Assembly (NCBI RefSeq): GCF_048544455.1
Contig: NC_133534.1
Location: 220,996,292 to 221,060,291 of the forward strand
Length of the DNA stretch: 64,000 bases
Direction of reading: 5' to 3'
Source of the DNA: Silene latifolia
Taxonomy: Eukaryota > Streptophyta > Magnoliopsida > Caryophyllales > Caryophyllaceae
The notes beneath the pieces are model-generated. The model searched no databases, was not told the DNA's origin, and was given only the letters and a program-made list of their open reading frames with translations. This document shows, piece by piece, positions 19,010-31,103 of the stretch (positions are counted from its first letter, which is position 1; every line of letters starts with the position of its first letter). Position numbers and translations under genes: made by a program.

Positions 19010-21177
19010 GTTCTCAGAAAGCTCACGACGTTTTTTAAGTCACTGGGAGTGAAAGTTGTTTTTTAAGTCACTCAGAGATTTGGCACTTATTGAAGAATAT
19101 AATGAATTTATTGCACGGCACAAGCAAAATCAGCCTCTGAGTGGTGCAGTATGCAAAACTGAATTACCCATGATTTCATCTGTATGCCCAGGTATAAATT
19201 TTTTGGCACTCTTTTCTACCTGGTTTCAGCCGCGTTCCCCTCTCTCCTTCAGAAAATATACTTCCTTTTCCTTTCCTTGCTTATGTTAGGATGGATCTGC
19301 TATGCTGAAAAAACTCTTGGATCCTACATATTGCCATATATTTCATCTGTAAAAAGTCCTCAGCAAACAATTGGAGCTGTCATCAAGCACTACCTCTGTA
19401 AGAAAATGTCTCTCAAGTAATATTGATAACACCACACTGTCTGAATGAAGTTTTCAGACTACAGTCTCAAACCCTTGTGTTTCTTAGATGGTTTTTAGTA
19501 TATTATATGTGACTTGGTGAATTGATTTCCTTGTCATTTTCTCTCAGTCATTAATGAATTATAAACAGGCCGGATGAAGTGTATCATGTCGCTGTGATGC
19601 CTTGTTATGACAAGAAGCTTGAGGCCGCTAGAGACAATTTCGTATTTAAAATGGAATATGAAGATGGAGATTTCCTAAATGGTGATTTACAGATTACTGA
19701 GGTGGATTCTATGTTGACATCTGGGGAGGTTTTAGAACGAATACAGGTAATTAAAGAGTGCTCATTGCCTGTAACTATGTTTAAATGTTTTTCAGTCTAG
19801 TAAATCAATTACCAAATCACTTATTGGTTGTTTTGCAGTCACAGTCAGTTGATTTTAGTACCTTGGACGAATCTCCGTTACATAAAATATAAGAAAATTA
19901 ACTCTGGTGGCGGATATTTGAATTAATTTGGATGTTGACTGACAATTTGCACTGTATACCTTAGGTTGACTACTGCTACAGACGATGGAAATCTTTATGG
20001 GGTTAATGGAAGTTCTGGAGGTTCTGCTGAAACTATTTTCAGGCATGCTGCTAAATCCCTTTATGGCAGGGACATAGAAGGGCCTGTCAACTTTAAAACT
20101 TGAAGAAATTCAGACTTCCGCGAAGTCAGTTTGGAAGTAAGTGCTTGCTTTTTTTCTCTGAATAATCTTCATATAAGTTGTTTGAAGTAGGCGGAAAATA
20201 TTTGCAGATGAATGATTTTAAATGGATTGCAAATTTTTTTGGCTTCTGATGCAATGCGTGTAGTACATCGTATTGCCTGTGGAAGTTGACTCTGAGTTCT
20301 TGCTCAAAATTCCAACTTCCTGGGTCTTTTAATGAAAAATTACTACCTCCTTGCCGAATTATTTCGTCGCCAATTGATTCTTGTGGTCTACTGATATCAA
20401 CTTTGAACATTAATAATTTAGTATCTCGAGATTCAAAATATAAGCATAGATACCATGGAAATTTGTCATGTTTGATTTATGAAATCAACTATTCTGATAT
20501 TATCTTTGTAAATTTTCAACAATTGTATATTGTAAGAAACATTGCTCAAAGTCCACATTATTGACAGCCGAAGTCAAATGGGACAATAGAAATGGAGGGA
20601 GACCGTAAAATTTGAAGGAGTTTGACATCATCCAGTTCTTCTATCTGTCACCCTGGAATATGTATTGCACTATTGCGTTATTGCTATCTCATTGCCTAGC
20701 CTTTTCAACTATTCAATACAATGTTTTTCGCTCTGATACTTGTTGTTGAGTTTAAGTTTGCCATTCTGTTCAGTTTTGGGGTGATGTGTATTAGATTTAG
20801 ATTGATTATTTTCGATGTTAACCTTTCAGATGAAAAGAAGAAAAAACTGATATAGTGTTTCCTAATGCAGGCTGAGGGTAAAACTGTCTTGCGGTTTGCC
20901 TTGTGTTATGGATTTAGGAATTTGCAGAATGTTGTGAGGAAAATAAAAAATGGAGGAGATTTTTCATTTTCTTGAAATTATGGCATGTCCTTCAGGTTAA
21001 AATGGTGTATCCTAGTCATCTTATATTTATTATTATTATTCAAACTTAGGGATGGATTGTTTACTAGTAGAATGTTGTCATGCAGGCTGCTTGAATGGTG
21101 GTGGACAAATTAAGCCAAAGGCTGGACAGTCTGCGAATGATTTGATTCAGCATTTAGAAAACGTCTCCATGAGCAAT
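19010..21177 (+). pseudogene. NAR1: NAR1 (cytosolic Fe-S assembly factor, iron-hydrogenase-like), seven internal exons of a decayed copy
   Basis: NAR1 passes Fe-S clusters to target apoproteins in the cytosolic Fe-S assembly pathway. Seven exon-like blocks with splice sites: 19010-19191 (VLRKLTTFFKSLGVK, ending MISSVCPG), 19290-19416 (WICYAEKTLGSYILPYISS), 19569-19746 (PDEVYHVAVMPCYDKKLEAA), 19839 to about 19880 (SQSVDFSTLDESPL), 19965-20136 (DDGNLYGVNGSSGG and FRHAAKSLYGRDIEG), 20871-20995 (AEGKTVLRFALCYGFRNLQN), 21086-21177 (GCLNGGGQIKPKAGQSANDL). Introns are kept, so this is not a retrocopy. Damage: the segment after GVKVVF is out of frame with a stop near 19064; the donor after SPL is lost; TGA at 20101-20103 replaces a Leu codon; one extra T near 20960 shifts the frame. 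The CPGW motif survives. N-terminal exons are not seen; the last exon is at 40042. Confidence 0.85.
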
Positions 21178-21479
21178 GTGAGGATTTAAATGCAATTGTA
21201 AAGTTGTAATAAATGCGTTGATCTGTTACACTGTCATATGAATATATGATAAACTATGTTAGTTGTGTGAAAAAGCTCCTCTCTACTTCTTTTATAAAGT
21301 TTTTTAACCCCATACCTTCTTCGACTTGTTTGGATTGATATTGCAAGAGGAAGAAGGGTTGAGTTAGGAACTTGGGGGGAAAAGGGATGTATGAGATCCT
21401 AGGAGGTTAAGATGAAGTTATAAACTCCATTTCAAAATAGTCTAACTAAACAATGGAACAAATCCATTTTAAAACACTC
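21178..21479 (+). other. Remnant of the NAR1 intron before the copia insertion
   Basis: Intronic sequence after the donor GTGAGG at 21178. No other feature is seen before the copia LTR starts at 21480. Confidence 0.6.
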
Positions 21480-21775
21480 TGTAAGGAATTTTGGTATGGA
21501 TCACACACAATAATAAAGATAAGAATCAGAAAAATAACATGGACACAATATTTACGAGGTTCACCAACTTGGCTACGTCCTCACTATAAAAGGATAAAAA
21601 TTACATAGCATTTGTCATTCTTTTATAGCAAAATGCCAAGCTATAACTTCCATCTAACATTTTCGTACTAATAACCATGAACAATTAAGAAGTAAGTTTC
21701 GGTAAGTTAGAACTTCATTCTCATATGTTTCTCATCAAACATATCACTAATGGAGGAACTTATCACTACAAGAAA

Positions 21776-22290
21776 TAGGTCCTTTACCGTCCGTTTTGGA
21801 CGGTCGGTAAATTTCTAATTCGGTCGGTAAATAGCATTACTGACCGATTTAAGGATATTTACGACCGACAAAAATCGGTCGGTAAATATGGACGGTAAAC
21901 ATAATTTACCGACCGACTACAAGCGGTCGCTAATTTAAGAAAATTACCTACCAATTTGGCGGTTGGTAAATTGAAAATCGGTCAGAATATAAAGGAGTTG
22001 ACCAGTCAACGAGATTGGTAAAAGCGGTCGGTAAATTGAAAATCGGTCGGTAAAATAATAAAATTACCCACCGAAAACGGTGGGAAAAAGTAAAGTCGGT
22101 GGGTAAATAATGGATTTACCCACCGACAAGCGGTCGGTAAATTGATTAAATCGGTGGGTAAATTTTTTATTTCGGTCGGTAATTGGTTTTTTCGGTCGGT
22201 AATGTTGTGGAATGTGAATTTGGGCAGAATGTTTTCGGACGGTAAATTATTATATCGGTCGCAAATTTGTCTTTCGGTCGCTATTTTATA
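21776..22290. repeat. Left subterminal repeat array of the CACTA element
   Basis: About 20 copies of (T)CGGTCGGTAAA and its variants CGGTGGGTAAAT and CGGTCGCTAA, in both orientations. In En/Spm elements such words bind TNPA. The array is longer than at the right end (about 0.5 kb against 0.2 kb). Confidence 0.85.
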
Positions 22291-22544
22291 TTAGATTTGT
22301 GTATATGTTTGCTCATTTGCCATCCCCTTTTGCCATGATTTGTTCCTGCAAATTTCTACAACTTAGTGTACACATTTTTGCCAACAAACAAGCGCTTCAA
22401 ATTAACAAAGTCTTCTACATTCATTGCCAAATTGTCTCAAAATCATACCAATTACACAATCCAAGTCTTTTATACACCACTACATTGTCTTATACATACC
22501 AACTTTAGCTAACCCGCATTCAAATGAAACAAGTCTAGAGTTAC

Positions 22545-25397
22545 TTAACTAACTTGATATCCTACACCGGCTCCTCCAATTCCGCCTCCGCCGGAATTAT
22601 CATCGTTTGGATTATGGGGAGTGTTCAAAAAGTTAGTATTGCAATGGTATTGAGTTTGTGATTGAAACATTTTAGTCAAGGTTTCAATTTGTCGTCTCAT
22701 TTCTTCTTGACTTCGCAAATTTTCTTCTTGACTTTTCAATTGTTGTTGCTTCAATTCTTCTTGACTTTTCAATTGTTGTTGCTTCAATTCTTCTTGACTT
22801 TTCAAGATTAGCTCTTCTCTTTGCATTGATTCCTCTCTAAACTTCCTAAACTCATCGGCTTCTCTTTCACGTGCCTCCATTGCTTGAGTTAGAACACCGG
22901 GAATATAGGTTTGAGAGGCGGAAGACTTACCTTTTTTAGAAGTAGATGGGGTTTGAGTGTAATACAATGGGGCGGCCGTTCCCAAACCAAAAATAGCTCC
23001 CTTTACGAATCCGTTATTCAAATCAAACCAAATGGCATTAGGATCTACCGGTTCTCCTCTACTTTCATGGTCACGTACCCTTGTTAAATAATCTTCCTGC
23101 ATTATCGCAAAAAAGAACAAATTAAAATAATAACATAGCTAATATTTGAATAAAAGTTAAGTGGTCCATACTCCATCCCATGTTCATGTTCAGGTTCAAC
23201 ATCCTCAGCCACCTCCAATATTATTATATGAAAAAAGGGGGCCATTATGTTAAGTGATGCTTACATATTTTTTCTTTGCTTTCGGATGGCTCCATACTTC
23301 CTTGCCATCGATCATCTTCCTATGAGTATCAAGAAATAGCTCGACTGCATTAGGGATCTTTCCCTCCCTATCCTTCGCCTTTGAAATACCAAAACAAAGA
23401 ATCAATTTCAAGGGACATACTTATATAACAATACACTAACTTGTACAAATAACCACTTCTATCATGGGTGGCTGGACAACAAGACTTGTTCCTGTCACCA
23501 CTATATAGTTCAACAAGAAATATAGTTCAACTATATACTCCCTCCCTCCAAACTTGTATTCTCTTCCAGTATACACATATTCGACAAACTTCCCACGAAC
23601 ATATTCGGATAAATTTCCAAAGTCAGCAAATTCTTCAAATTACCGACTAACTAATGAACAAGTAAAAAGTGTAAGTTATTTACCATCTTTGCCGCATGTT
23701 TTACCGCTTTGATTGACCCATAATGGTGTGTAGTAGGGCCATCTTCTCCACCTCTCTTATTTAACGAAGCTTGCTCTGATTTCTTAACAAATCCCTTACC
23801 TTTCCGCTTCTCAAGGAACGCTTTGTGCACATAAGGTAGCATCCAACCCGGATTAGCTTTAGACCTAGCGGCTTCATTTACCGAACCTTTTAGACGTTTC
23901 TGAGCCGTCTCGTCATACCTTATCCTACATTCTTCATCATACCTTGAATCCCACTTGCACAAACTCTAACAAATAAAAAAAAAATTAAGCTGTAAAATAA
24001 GGGAAATTTAAGATGTAAAAAAATTTAAGCTGTAAAAAATTTAAGCTCTGTTGCAGCCACTAACAAATCAAATCAAATTTATAACATTTGTAACCACCGA
24101 CAACAAGAGTGACCAAAATGCAACAATTCCCTCTGTCCGGCCCGTCTTGGGACAGTTTTCTAGGCCAAACCAAGGCGGATTTCACCCAAACAAAAGACCC
24201 AATCCAAACATTTACATGTACTTGAGTCAATAGCAAGAAAGTTGGTTCAATTTAGCATAAAGGAACCCGTCAAAACAGCCCGCGAAAACTGCTCGACAAA
24301 GTCCATTTTTACGATTTATAAAGTTCTTTTGTGACCGTCTTAAGACGAAATTTTAAGCATGAAAAGGATAAAATTTCTCACATACCACCAACCCATTACA
24401 TACTTGGATATACAAAGGAGGCGGGAATCAACTATTTGGTTCAAATCATCCGTGGGATCGACTCAAAAACAGTCCACAAAAGTAACTCATCATCAACTTA
24501 TATATACATGGTTTTTCTAGCAAATTCATGAGGCCGTCTTAAGACAAGTTTTTAAGTATGTTACAAGGCCGAATCCATCCAAACAAAAGACCATATTCAT
24601 TCATGTATATGCACACAAGACGTGAGTAATCAAATTGACTCGAACCAACAACAAATCAAATTTATTGCTATGTTATATGCTTTTAAAGAAGCCATTGAAG
24701 ACTATCACACCCCACCTCAGAAGACTCTATCCAGAGATCTAACAGCCAGGATCAGTAATTATATTTCATACCTAAGTGAATGCAGACCCCTCTCTATCAG
24801 TATGAGAAATGCAATCAGGTCTCTGAAGACTCGTATTGCAAAGTTGCCTATCAGTCTCACGGAGTCAGAGGCAAAGACTATCCTTTGCTCAGAAATTGAT
24901 CTTTTCGTCAATGAAAAGATAATAATAGCCAACTAGGAGATCATGAAATGAAATTTAAAAATTTAAGTTGTAAACAAAGGTAAGAGACAATATAAATACC
25001 CTAAAGCCATTGAACCATGCATCTTTTTTGGATTGTGGAGTTTCCGACCAGTTGAAGTAAGGGAAATCGTAGTTGTTTTTGAAAGAGCGGGTAACTCTCC
25101 GGGTCACCTGGGTGTCGTCAAACCTATATCAATATTAATGCAAAATTGATTAAACTCGTGTTTAAATTGCATTTACTTAAAAAAATACAATATAGATAAC
25201 AAATTGTACCATAGCTTTCCCGGCTCTATTTCAATAACATCACACTTTGATGCCGTAGATGCGGTGTGCTCCGGATTCTGATCCATGACCATTTCGGAGA
25301 CGTCTCCAGATCTGTCCTCCTCATCCTCCTGCTGCTGGTTCCTAAATACCACACCTCGTCCTCGTCCCCGTCCCCGTCCTCGTCCTCGGCCTGACAT
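22545..25397 (-). CDS. TNPA-like CACTA protein (Transposase_24 type), five exons
   Basis: Exons on -: 25397-25210 (MSGRGRGRGRGRGRG start, an RG-rich basic tail), 25123-25000 (VTRSFKNNYDFPYFNWSE), 23965-23684 (YDETAQKRLKGSVNEAARSK, WMLPYVHKAFLEKRKGKG), 23378-23265 (IPNAVELFLDTHRKMIDG), 23096-22545 (EDYLTRVRDHESRGE, FGLGTAAPLYYTQ, then a coiled coil). All junctions have GT/AG and every exon is open. The C-terminal coiled coil contains a repeated KSQEELKQQQL unit (about 22790-22680). The family (PF03004, from memory) is the plant CACTA accessory protein; the En/Spm TNPA binds subterminal repeats and regulates transposition. Exon joins are by eye; the initiator could instead be three codons upstream at 25406. 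Confidence 0.7.
24658..24936 (+). pseudogene. Captured fragment of translation initiation factor eIF2B subunit delta
   Basis: About 92 codons on +, antisense inside the large TNPA intron (23966-24999). KEAIEDYHTPPQKTLSRDLT, ISYLSECRPLSISMRNAIRS, LKTRIAKLPISLTESEAKT and EIDLFVNEKII match my memory of the conserved middle of plant eIF2B delta (AFQEAIKDYTTPPEKTLSRDL, ECRPLSISMGNAIRFLKTRI), the guanine-nucleotide exchange factor for eIF2. The stretch is open to a TAG at 24934-24936, just where the native exon would continue. The G-to-R change in SISMRNAI and others show it is diverged. It is a partial sequence with no flanking exons, so it is a transduplicate, not a functional gene. Confidence 0.8.
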
Positions 25398-25674
25398 CTT
25401 AAACAAATTAAATGCACACTAGAAAACATTAGCAATATAGATAAATGTCATGAATTAAAAATGTAATGAACTAATTTTAACAGAAAATGTAATGAACTAA
25501 TACTCATGATTTAAAAATGTAAGTCTTAATACATAGATAAATTATATAACAAACAAGAACTAGTCTTAATAGGAAATTTAATTAACTAATCTTAATAGAA
25601 AATGTAATGAACTAATTCTCATGATTTAAAAATGTAAGTCTTAATACATAGATGAATTATAAAATAAACAAGAA

Positions 25675-25780
25675 CTAGTCTTCTTCTTCTTCCTCTTCCT
25701 CCTCCTCTTCTTCTTCCTCTTCCTCCTCCTTCTCCTCCTCCTCCTCCTCCTCCTCCTCTTCCTCCTCCTCCTCCTCCTCC

Positions 25781-25811
<31 letters not shown>

Positions 25812-28800
25812 TTATAAAATCATCTTCATCTTTGTCGTACATGTCATTCTTTCCTCTTTGTAATCTATGAAACTCCACCTCTTCTTCATCTTCTTCCTCA
25901 TCGCCACCTTCATCCAAAACTTGTAACAGATCATCTTCGACAATGGAAGACAAATTTAGAGGTGTCATCACCTCTTATTTTAATACCATAGTATTGTCAA
26001 CCGGTGCATCAATTTCTGATCTTGCCTTACTTTTGAACACCGCCCACCAATGATCTCTATCTTTCCTTGTGTTTGGATAAGGAGCATAATATACTTGATT
26101 AACTTGATGTGCAAGTACAAAAGGATCGTATTTTCCGTACTTCCTCTTATGATTAACTTCTACAAGTTTATAGGTGTCATGAACAATTGTGCCGTTTGAA
26201 GAATTATCCATCCAACAACATTTGAACAAGATGGCGTTGTAAACCGTTTGTTCGCCACAATACCTTAACTCAATGATCTCTTCTAAGGTACCATAATAGT
26301 CATCTCCATCAATACCGTTTACGCAAACACCGTAATTCATACTAGCTTTATTTTTCCCATACTTCAATGTGTGAAAATTAAAGCCATTGATAGAATATCT
26401 CTGCCAAGTTTGTACTTCTTTAGAAGGACCCATTGCTAAGGCAACCAACAAATCATCTTTGATATTCTCTTGAATTACCTAATTTCAAAGTTAGATAAGT
26501 AAATATATTTTGTACTTAAGGTTTGTATATATTTGTCTAATGTTTACCTATGAAACTTACATGTTCTTTAAACCACGGTGGATAGAGCTTCTCATATGAA
26601 CTCCAAACCTCATCGTCATTAGTAACTTGTGGATGTTGCTCACGGATGAAAGCTTCGAATAACCTAAAATTTCAAAGTTTTTACTACTATAAATATTATT
26701 AAAGTTAGATAATTTCATAAAACTAATTATGTTATTATACTTACGTACCTATCATATTTTTCTAATCGTTCACAGTTTGATAAGGCATAAAGATGGGCAC
26801 GCTCATATTCCTCTCCATCCAAGTATCTTATTTTTCCTTTTGTGAATGATTTACCTCCATGTTTTTGGAATAGCTCGGGTAAAGTAGAATCAGTTTGCTC
26901 TGTGGTTCCAAAATCCAAATCTTTAGCCTTTGTGTCTATATGCTCTTCAAAATATTGGGAGCAGATATTTGATATTTCTTCCACTAAAAAAGCATTGCAA
27001 ATAGACCCTTCTATTCTTGCTTTATTACCAACTTTTTGTTTTAGGTGATTTAGAAACCTACATACACTTTTAGTGTTAGTAGCATATACAAGATATATAG
27101 ATTAGTTTGAATAAGTAATTTAACTAAGAGATGTTTTCATTTACCTCTTAAAAGGGTACATCCACCTATATTGCACTGGGCCTCCTACCCTTGCTTCATA
27201 AGGCAAATGTATAGGTAAGTGTTCCATAGAATTGAAAAATGACGGCGGAAACACTCTTTCAAGCTTGCAAAGGATCTCGGCAATGTTGTGTTCTAGATTT
27301 TCTATGTTTTCGAGTTTGAGGGTCGGGGCGCACAAATCACGGAAGAATAGACTAATTTCAGTTATTGCATTCCACACATCTTTCGGCAATAAGTGTTTCA
27401 AGGCAACTGGTAATAATCTTTCCATGAATACGTGACAATCGTGACTCTTCATCCCATGAAGAGTGAGATCCTTTAGATCAACACACCTACTCAAGTCTGA
27501 TGCATATCCATCTGGAAACCTCAAATTACAAATCCACTCGCACAACACTTTCTTTTGAGCCTTATCAAGAGCAAATGGAGCTTTTGGCTTTTGACCATTC
27601 TCTTTTATGTGTAAATGTGATCTTTTGCATAATTTGGGCAAGTCTTTTCTTGAGTTGTGATTGTCGGCGGTTTTCTTCTTATTATCCATCACTGTGTGAA
27701 TCAACAACTCAAAGAAATTCTTTTCAATATGCATGACATCCAAATTATGCCTTAGCAACAAATGCTTCCAATACGGTAATTACCAAAATATACTTCTCTT
27801 AAACCATCCCGTTTTCAATTTTTTCAACTCCTTAAATTCAAATCTGTCATCCGTCAATGATAGTTGGATAATCACGAATATTCTCCCAAATTTCAAATCC
27901 GGACATTATTGGAGGGGGTTCATCATTTTTTTGAAACTTATTCTTGAGAAAGGATGTTTTATTATAACGGAATACGTGGTTAGTGGATAAGAAATGTCGG
28001 TGACAGTCAAACCAACACATCTTACCTCCGTGAGGAAGCCAAAAGGCCTTTGATTCTTCCATACAATAAGGACAAGCAAGTTTACCGGCGGTTGCCCAAC
28101 CAGAAAGCATGCCGTAAGCTGGAAAGTCATTAATGGTCCATAAAAGAGCGGCTTTGAGCTGAAAGTTTTGTTTCTTCGACACATCGAAAGCGGGTATACC
28201 AACCTCCCACAAGTCTTTCAACTCTTCAATAAGAGGTTGTAAATAGACATCCAAGTTCTTTTTAGGATTTTTAGGACCGGGAACAATCAAGGAAAGAAAC
28301 ATAAACGGTTTCTTCATGCATAACCATGGCGGTAGGTTATAAGGAGTAAGAATTACAGGCCAACATGAATAATTATTCCCAAATTGACCGTATGGTTTAA
28401 AACCGTCTGTGCACAAACCAAGTCTAACATTTCGAGGCTCTTTGGCAAATTCTCGGGAACATTTTATCCAAATGCTTCCAAGCCTCACTATCACTTGGGT
28501 GAGCGAATGTACCTTGCACACGAGGGTTTTGATCATGCCATCTCATTGCCTCCGCAATATTCCTAGTTGCATAAAGTCGTTGCAATCTTGGACCTAGAGG
28601 GAGGTAGATTAAGAATTTGTGAGGTATGCTCTTTCCACTTGCAGGTTTTGGCTTGTACCTATCTTTGCCACACTTCTTACATTTTTCAAGTGACACATCT
28701 TCATTCCAAAAGAGCATACAACCCTCTTCACAACAATGAATCTTTTGATAGGGAAGTTGAAGAGCTTTAAGCAATTTTTTTGCGTTATAGAATGTGCGGG

Positions 28801-29314
28801 TCATCACATTATCCCGAGGTAAAGCATCTTCAAGAAGTGAGGCAACCTTATCTACACATTTGTGCGTTAAGTTATCCTCACATTTTATGTTAATAAGCCT
28901 TGCAGTTGCTTGTAACACTGACATATCGCTCCCCTTATACAAAGGCATCTCCGCCGCTTCTAACATATCAAAAAAACTCTTCAATTGAGGGTGTGGAGTT
29001 TCTTCTTCACCGATAGGAGGTTCCTCCAAAAGGTCTAACGCCGTGTCTCCTAAACCATCTATTACCATGTCTCGATATGATCCGCCAATGGAAGCGTGGG
29101 TGTTTGGTTCATTGTTGGGTATTGGAAAAGAAAAAGGCTCACCATGACACACCCATTCATAATAGTTCCCCGTGAAACCCTTCCTAATAAGATGTTCGTG
29201 CACCACAAATTCACTCAAGTATTTCATATTTTTGCACTTGACACATGGACATCTAATGAGTTGTGAATGACTAAATTCATCTTGGGTTTTAACATATTCT
29301 ATAAAACTATTCAC
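25675..29314 (-). pseudogene. TNPD-like CACTA transposase, damaged
   Basis: Order on -: Transpos_assoc domain (29314 onward; CPCVKCKNMKYL, HLIRKGFTGNYYEWVCHGE), the Transposase_21 region (CEEGCMLFW, CKKCGKDRYKP, LGLCTDGFKPYGQ, CPYCMEESKAFWLPHGGK; to about 27850), the segment around HNLDVMHIEKNFFELLIHTV (27760), DUF4218-like (ERLLPVALKHLLPKDVWNAI; to 27141), further exons at about 27058-26747 and 26665-26561, a DUF4216-like part (YYGTLEEIIELRYCGEQTVY; to about 25975), and a very acidic tail. Damage: one-base frameshift near 28460, a frameshift near 27850, a stop at 27780-27782 and a stop at 25975-25977 (probably CAA to TAA). The En/Spm TNPD cuts and joins element ends; this copy should not make a full protein. 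Confidence 0.85.
25677..25812. repeat. GAA/GAG/GAT-type microsatellite coding an acidic run
   Basis: (TCC/TTC)n followed by (ATC)n on +. It encodes nine Asp followed by about 40 nearly uninterrupted Glu in the TNPD tail. Composition suggests slippage; length is likely to vary between copies. Confidence 0.85.
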
Positions 29315-30864
29315 CCCAACTACTTATTCATACTTAACCATTTTTCTATCATCCACCCGTTCATACATCCATTCTCGTTCCACCCTCTTCATTATTGTTC
29401 TATATAAAAAGAGAAATACAACTTAGGATAAAAAAAGACATGAATGAACTCATTAGCAATAAGAAAATAATTTAGCTTATAATTATACTAAGTAAGCTAA
29501 CTGCTTAAGTCTATCAAACATTAATTAACTAAGTAAATCACAACATTAATTAAACTAATTTTAACAAATTTAAGCCTAATTACTCTTATAAATATCACAA
29601 TATCAAATTTCTAACATCCCCAACTAAACAACATAAAATTAAAAACTCCAATTTCACACAAACTAAAACATTTCTACATTTAAATTCAACAGGTAGAACA
29701 AACATATCATAAAGAAGTAATAATCACTATATCTAAGTTACAAATTCTTGTTTAAGATCGTCTTAACTTAGGACGGTGAAATTATAATAGTTTGTGAGAC
29801 AACTTAAATTAAGACGATCTTAAACAAGAATAACTGAAGTCAAATTATATGTCCCACATTTCATGGCTTGTATTTTTTATTTGTAGATACAGGATCATGG
29901 GGAGTGTCTAATTCCATTTGTGCTGCGGCTTGCGTGATTTTTAATTGTCTCTGGAAATGATTTTATGTTGGCATTGTATGATGATTCTAGAGTTCTTTCA
30001 TCCAAAGTTTGATTTTTATAGTCCATATATCAGATATATCTTCAACATTTTCCCTACATGCCCTTGAAGTTTCCTGCCTGCACCATCTTATACTTATAGC
30101 AAAATTGAGCACCCTATGGCTGAATTGGCCTGATCCTTCGTAAAATACGTAAACTATCAAATAAGTTGCATTGGGTGTGAAAGAATGTATGGACATTATG
30201 ATCATCCCTGTCTCTGTCCATCCTTTCAGTACACTACACCTTCCGAAATTTTGAAGAAATAATTCTTATGAAGTTATGTGCACTGTCCGATAATGTGAAC
30301 AATGGATTCAAGTTTTATGTTGGATTTGGCAGTTGTGAACAACCATAATAACACTACTAATCTAATTTGTGAACACACCCAGGAATCGTGCTTTGCTTGC
30401 AATTTAATAAACATCACCAATATTAAATTAAACCAAAACCTAACCCTAACTTCCCCAATTTCACCAAAACCTAACCCTAACTTAAGCAATTTCAAAATTA
30501 CATTCAAATCCTAACAAATAATCAAATATTACACAAACTTAAGTCTAAACAATCATAATAACACTACTAAAACAATTAAGAACAAAAAAATTATGGAAAA
30601 AACATACCTAAATAAAATTAGGAAAAGGAGAAAGAAGAGGTTTCAATCGGGCTGACCACAGTACCGGCGGTGAGGTGGGTCCAGTGAGGGTTGCTCCGGA
30701 AGTGTCGGGACGTCGACGTGATGTGGGTCCGGCGAGGGTGTGTCCGGCGAGAATGGATCAGTCGTGTGGTAAATTGTGGAGTATGAGTATGTGGTTGTGG
30801 TAAATTGTGGAGTATGTGTTTGTAACCCTAATATGTGTTTGGTCGTTTTTTATTTTTTTGCTTT
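29315..30864 (-). other. 5' noncoding region of the CACTA element
   Basis: AT-rich, no gene recognised. Contains a short inverted-repeat element (29744-29831) and a GC-richer patch (30640-30770) just inside the right subterminal repeats, a plausible promoter/leader region for TNPD. Confidence 0.5.
29744..29831. mobile_element. Short inverted-repeat element (MITE-like)
   Basis: 88 bp with perfect 23 bp inverted ends beginning ATTCTTGTTTAAGATCG and a 42 bp centre. Related GTCTTAAGAC words occur in the TNPA intron at about 24335 and 24537. No clear target duplication was identified, so the superfamily is unassigned. Confidence 0.65.
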
Positions 30865-31080
30865 GGTCTATTTACCTACCGATTGTTAATTCGGTCTCTA
30901 AATTGAGTATATCGGTGGGTAATTTAATATTTAGAGACCGATTTTATAATATTACCGTCTGAAAGATAATCGGTGGGTAAATTACCGACCATATTTAATT
31001 TACCAACTGATATCGGTCGGTAATGGGATTCAAAGACCGACTTTTTGAGCGGTCGGTAAAATCGGTTGGTAAACGACTTG
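30865..31080. repeat. Right subterminal repeat array of the CACTA element
   Basis: About ten CGGTGGGTAA / CGGTCGGTAA words in both orientations, matching the left array. Confidence 0.8.
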
Positions 31081-31103
31081 TTTCTTGTAGTGTATTTCTA
31101 ACA

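Larger units (their letters stand above)
21764..31092 (-). mobile_element. CACTA (En/Spm-type) DNA transposon
   Basis: 9329 bp. Terminal inverted repeats CACTACAAGAAA (21764) and TTTCTTGTAGTG (ending 31092), with a 3 bp target duplication TAT (21761-21763 and 31093-31095), inserted in the LTR of copia unit A. Subterminal arrays of CGGTCGGTAAAT-type words occupy both ends. Genes on -: a TNPD-like transposase (29314 to about 25675) followed by a TNPA-like gene (25397-22545), the usual En/Spm order. An eIF2B delta gene fragment is carried antisense in a TNPA intron. TNPD is damaged, so the copy is probably not autonomous, although the ends and TNPA look intact. Confidence 0.93.

Noticed and set aside
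22299-22508. 69-codon open frame on + in the CACTA element
   Set aside because: Lies in the 3' noncoding part near the subterminal repeats; no homology and no splice context.
29880-30320. Second captured gene fragment in the CACTA leader
   Set aside because: Sequence has gene-like texture in places but I found no frame with a recognisable protein pattern.
30430-30485. Telomere-like CCTAACCCTAAC words
   Set aside because: Only two short, separated words within the CACTA leader; no array of CCCTAAA.
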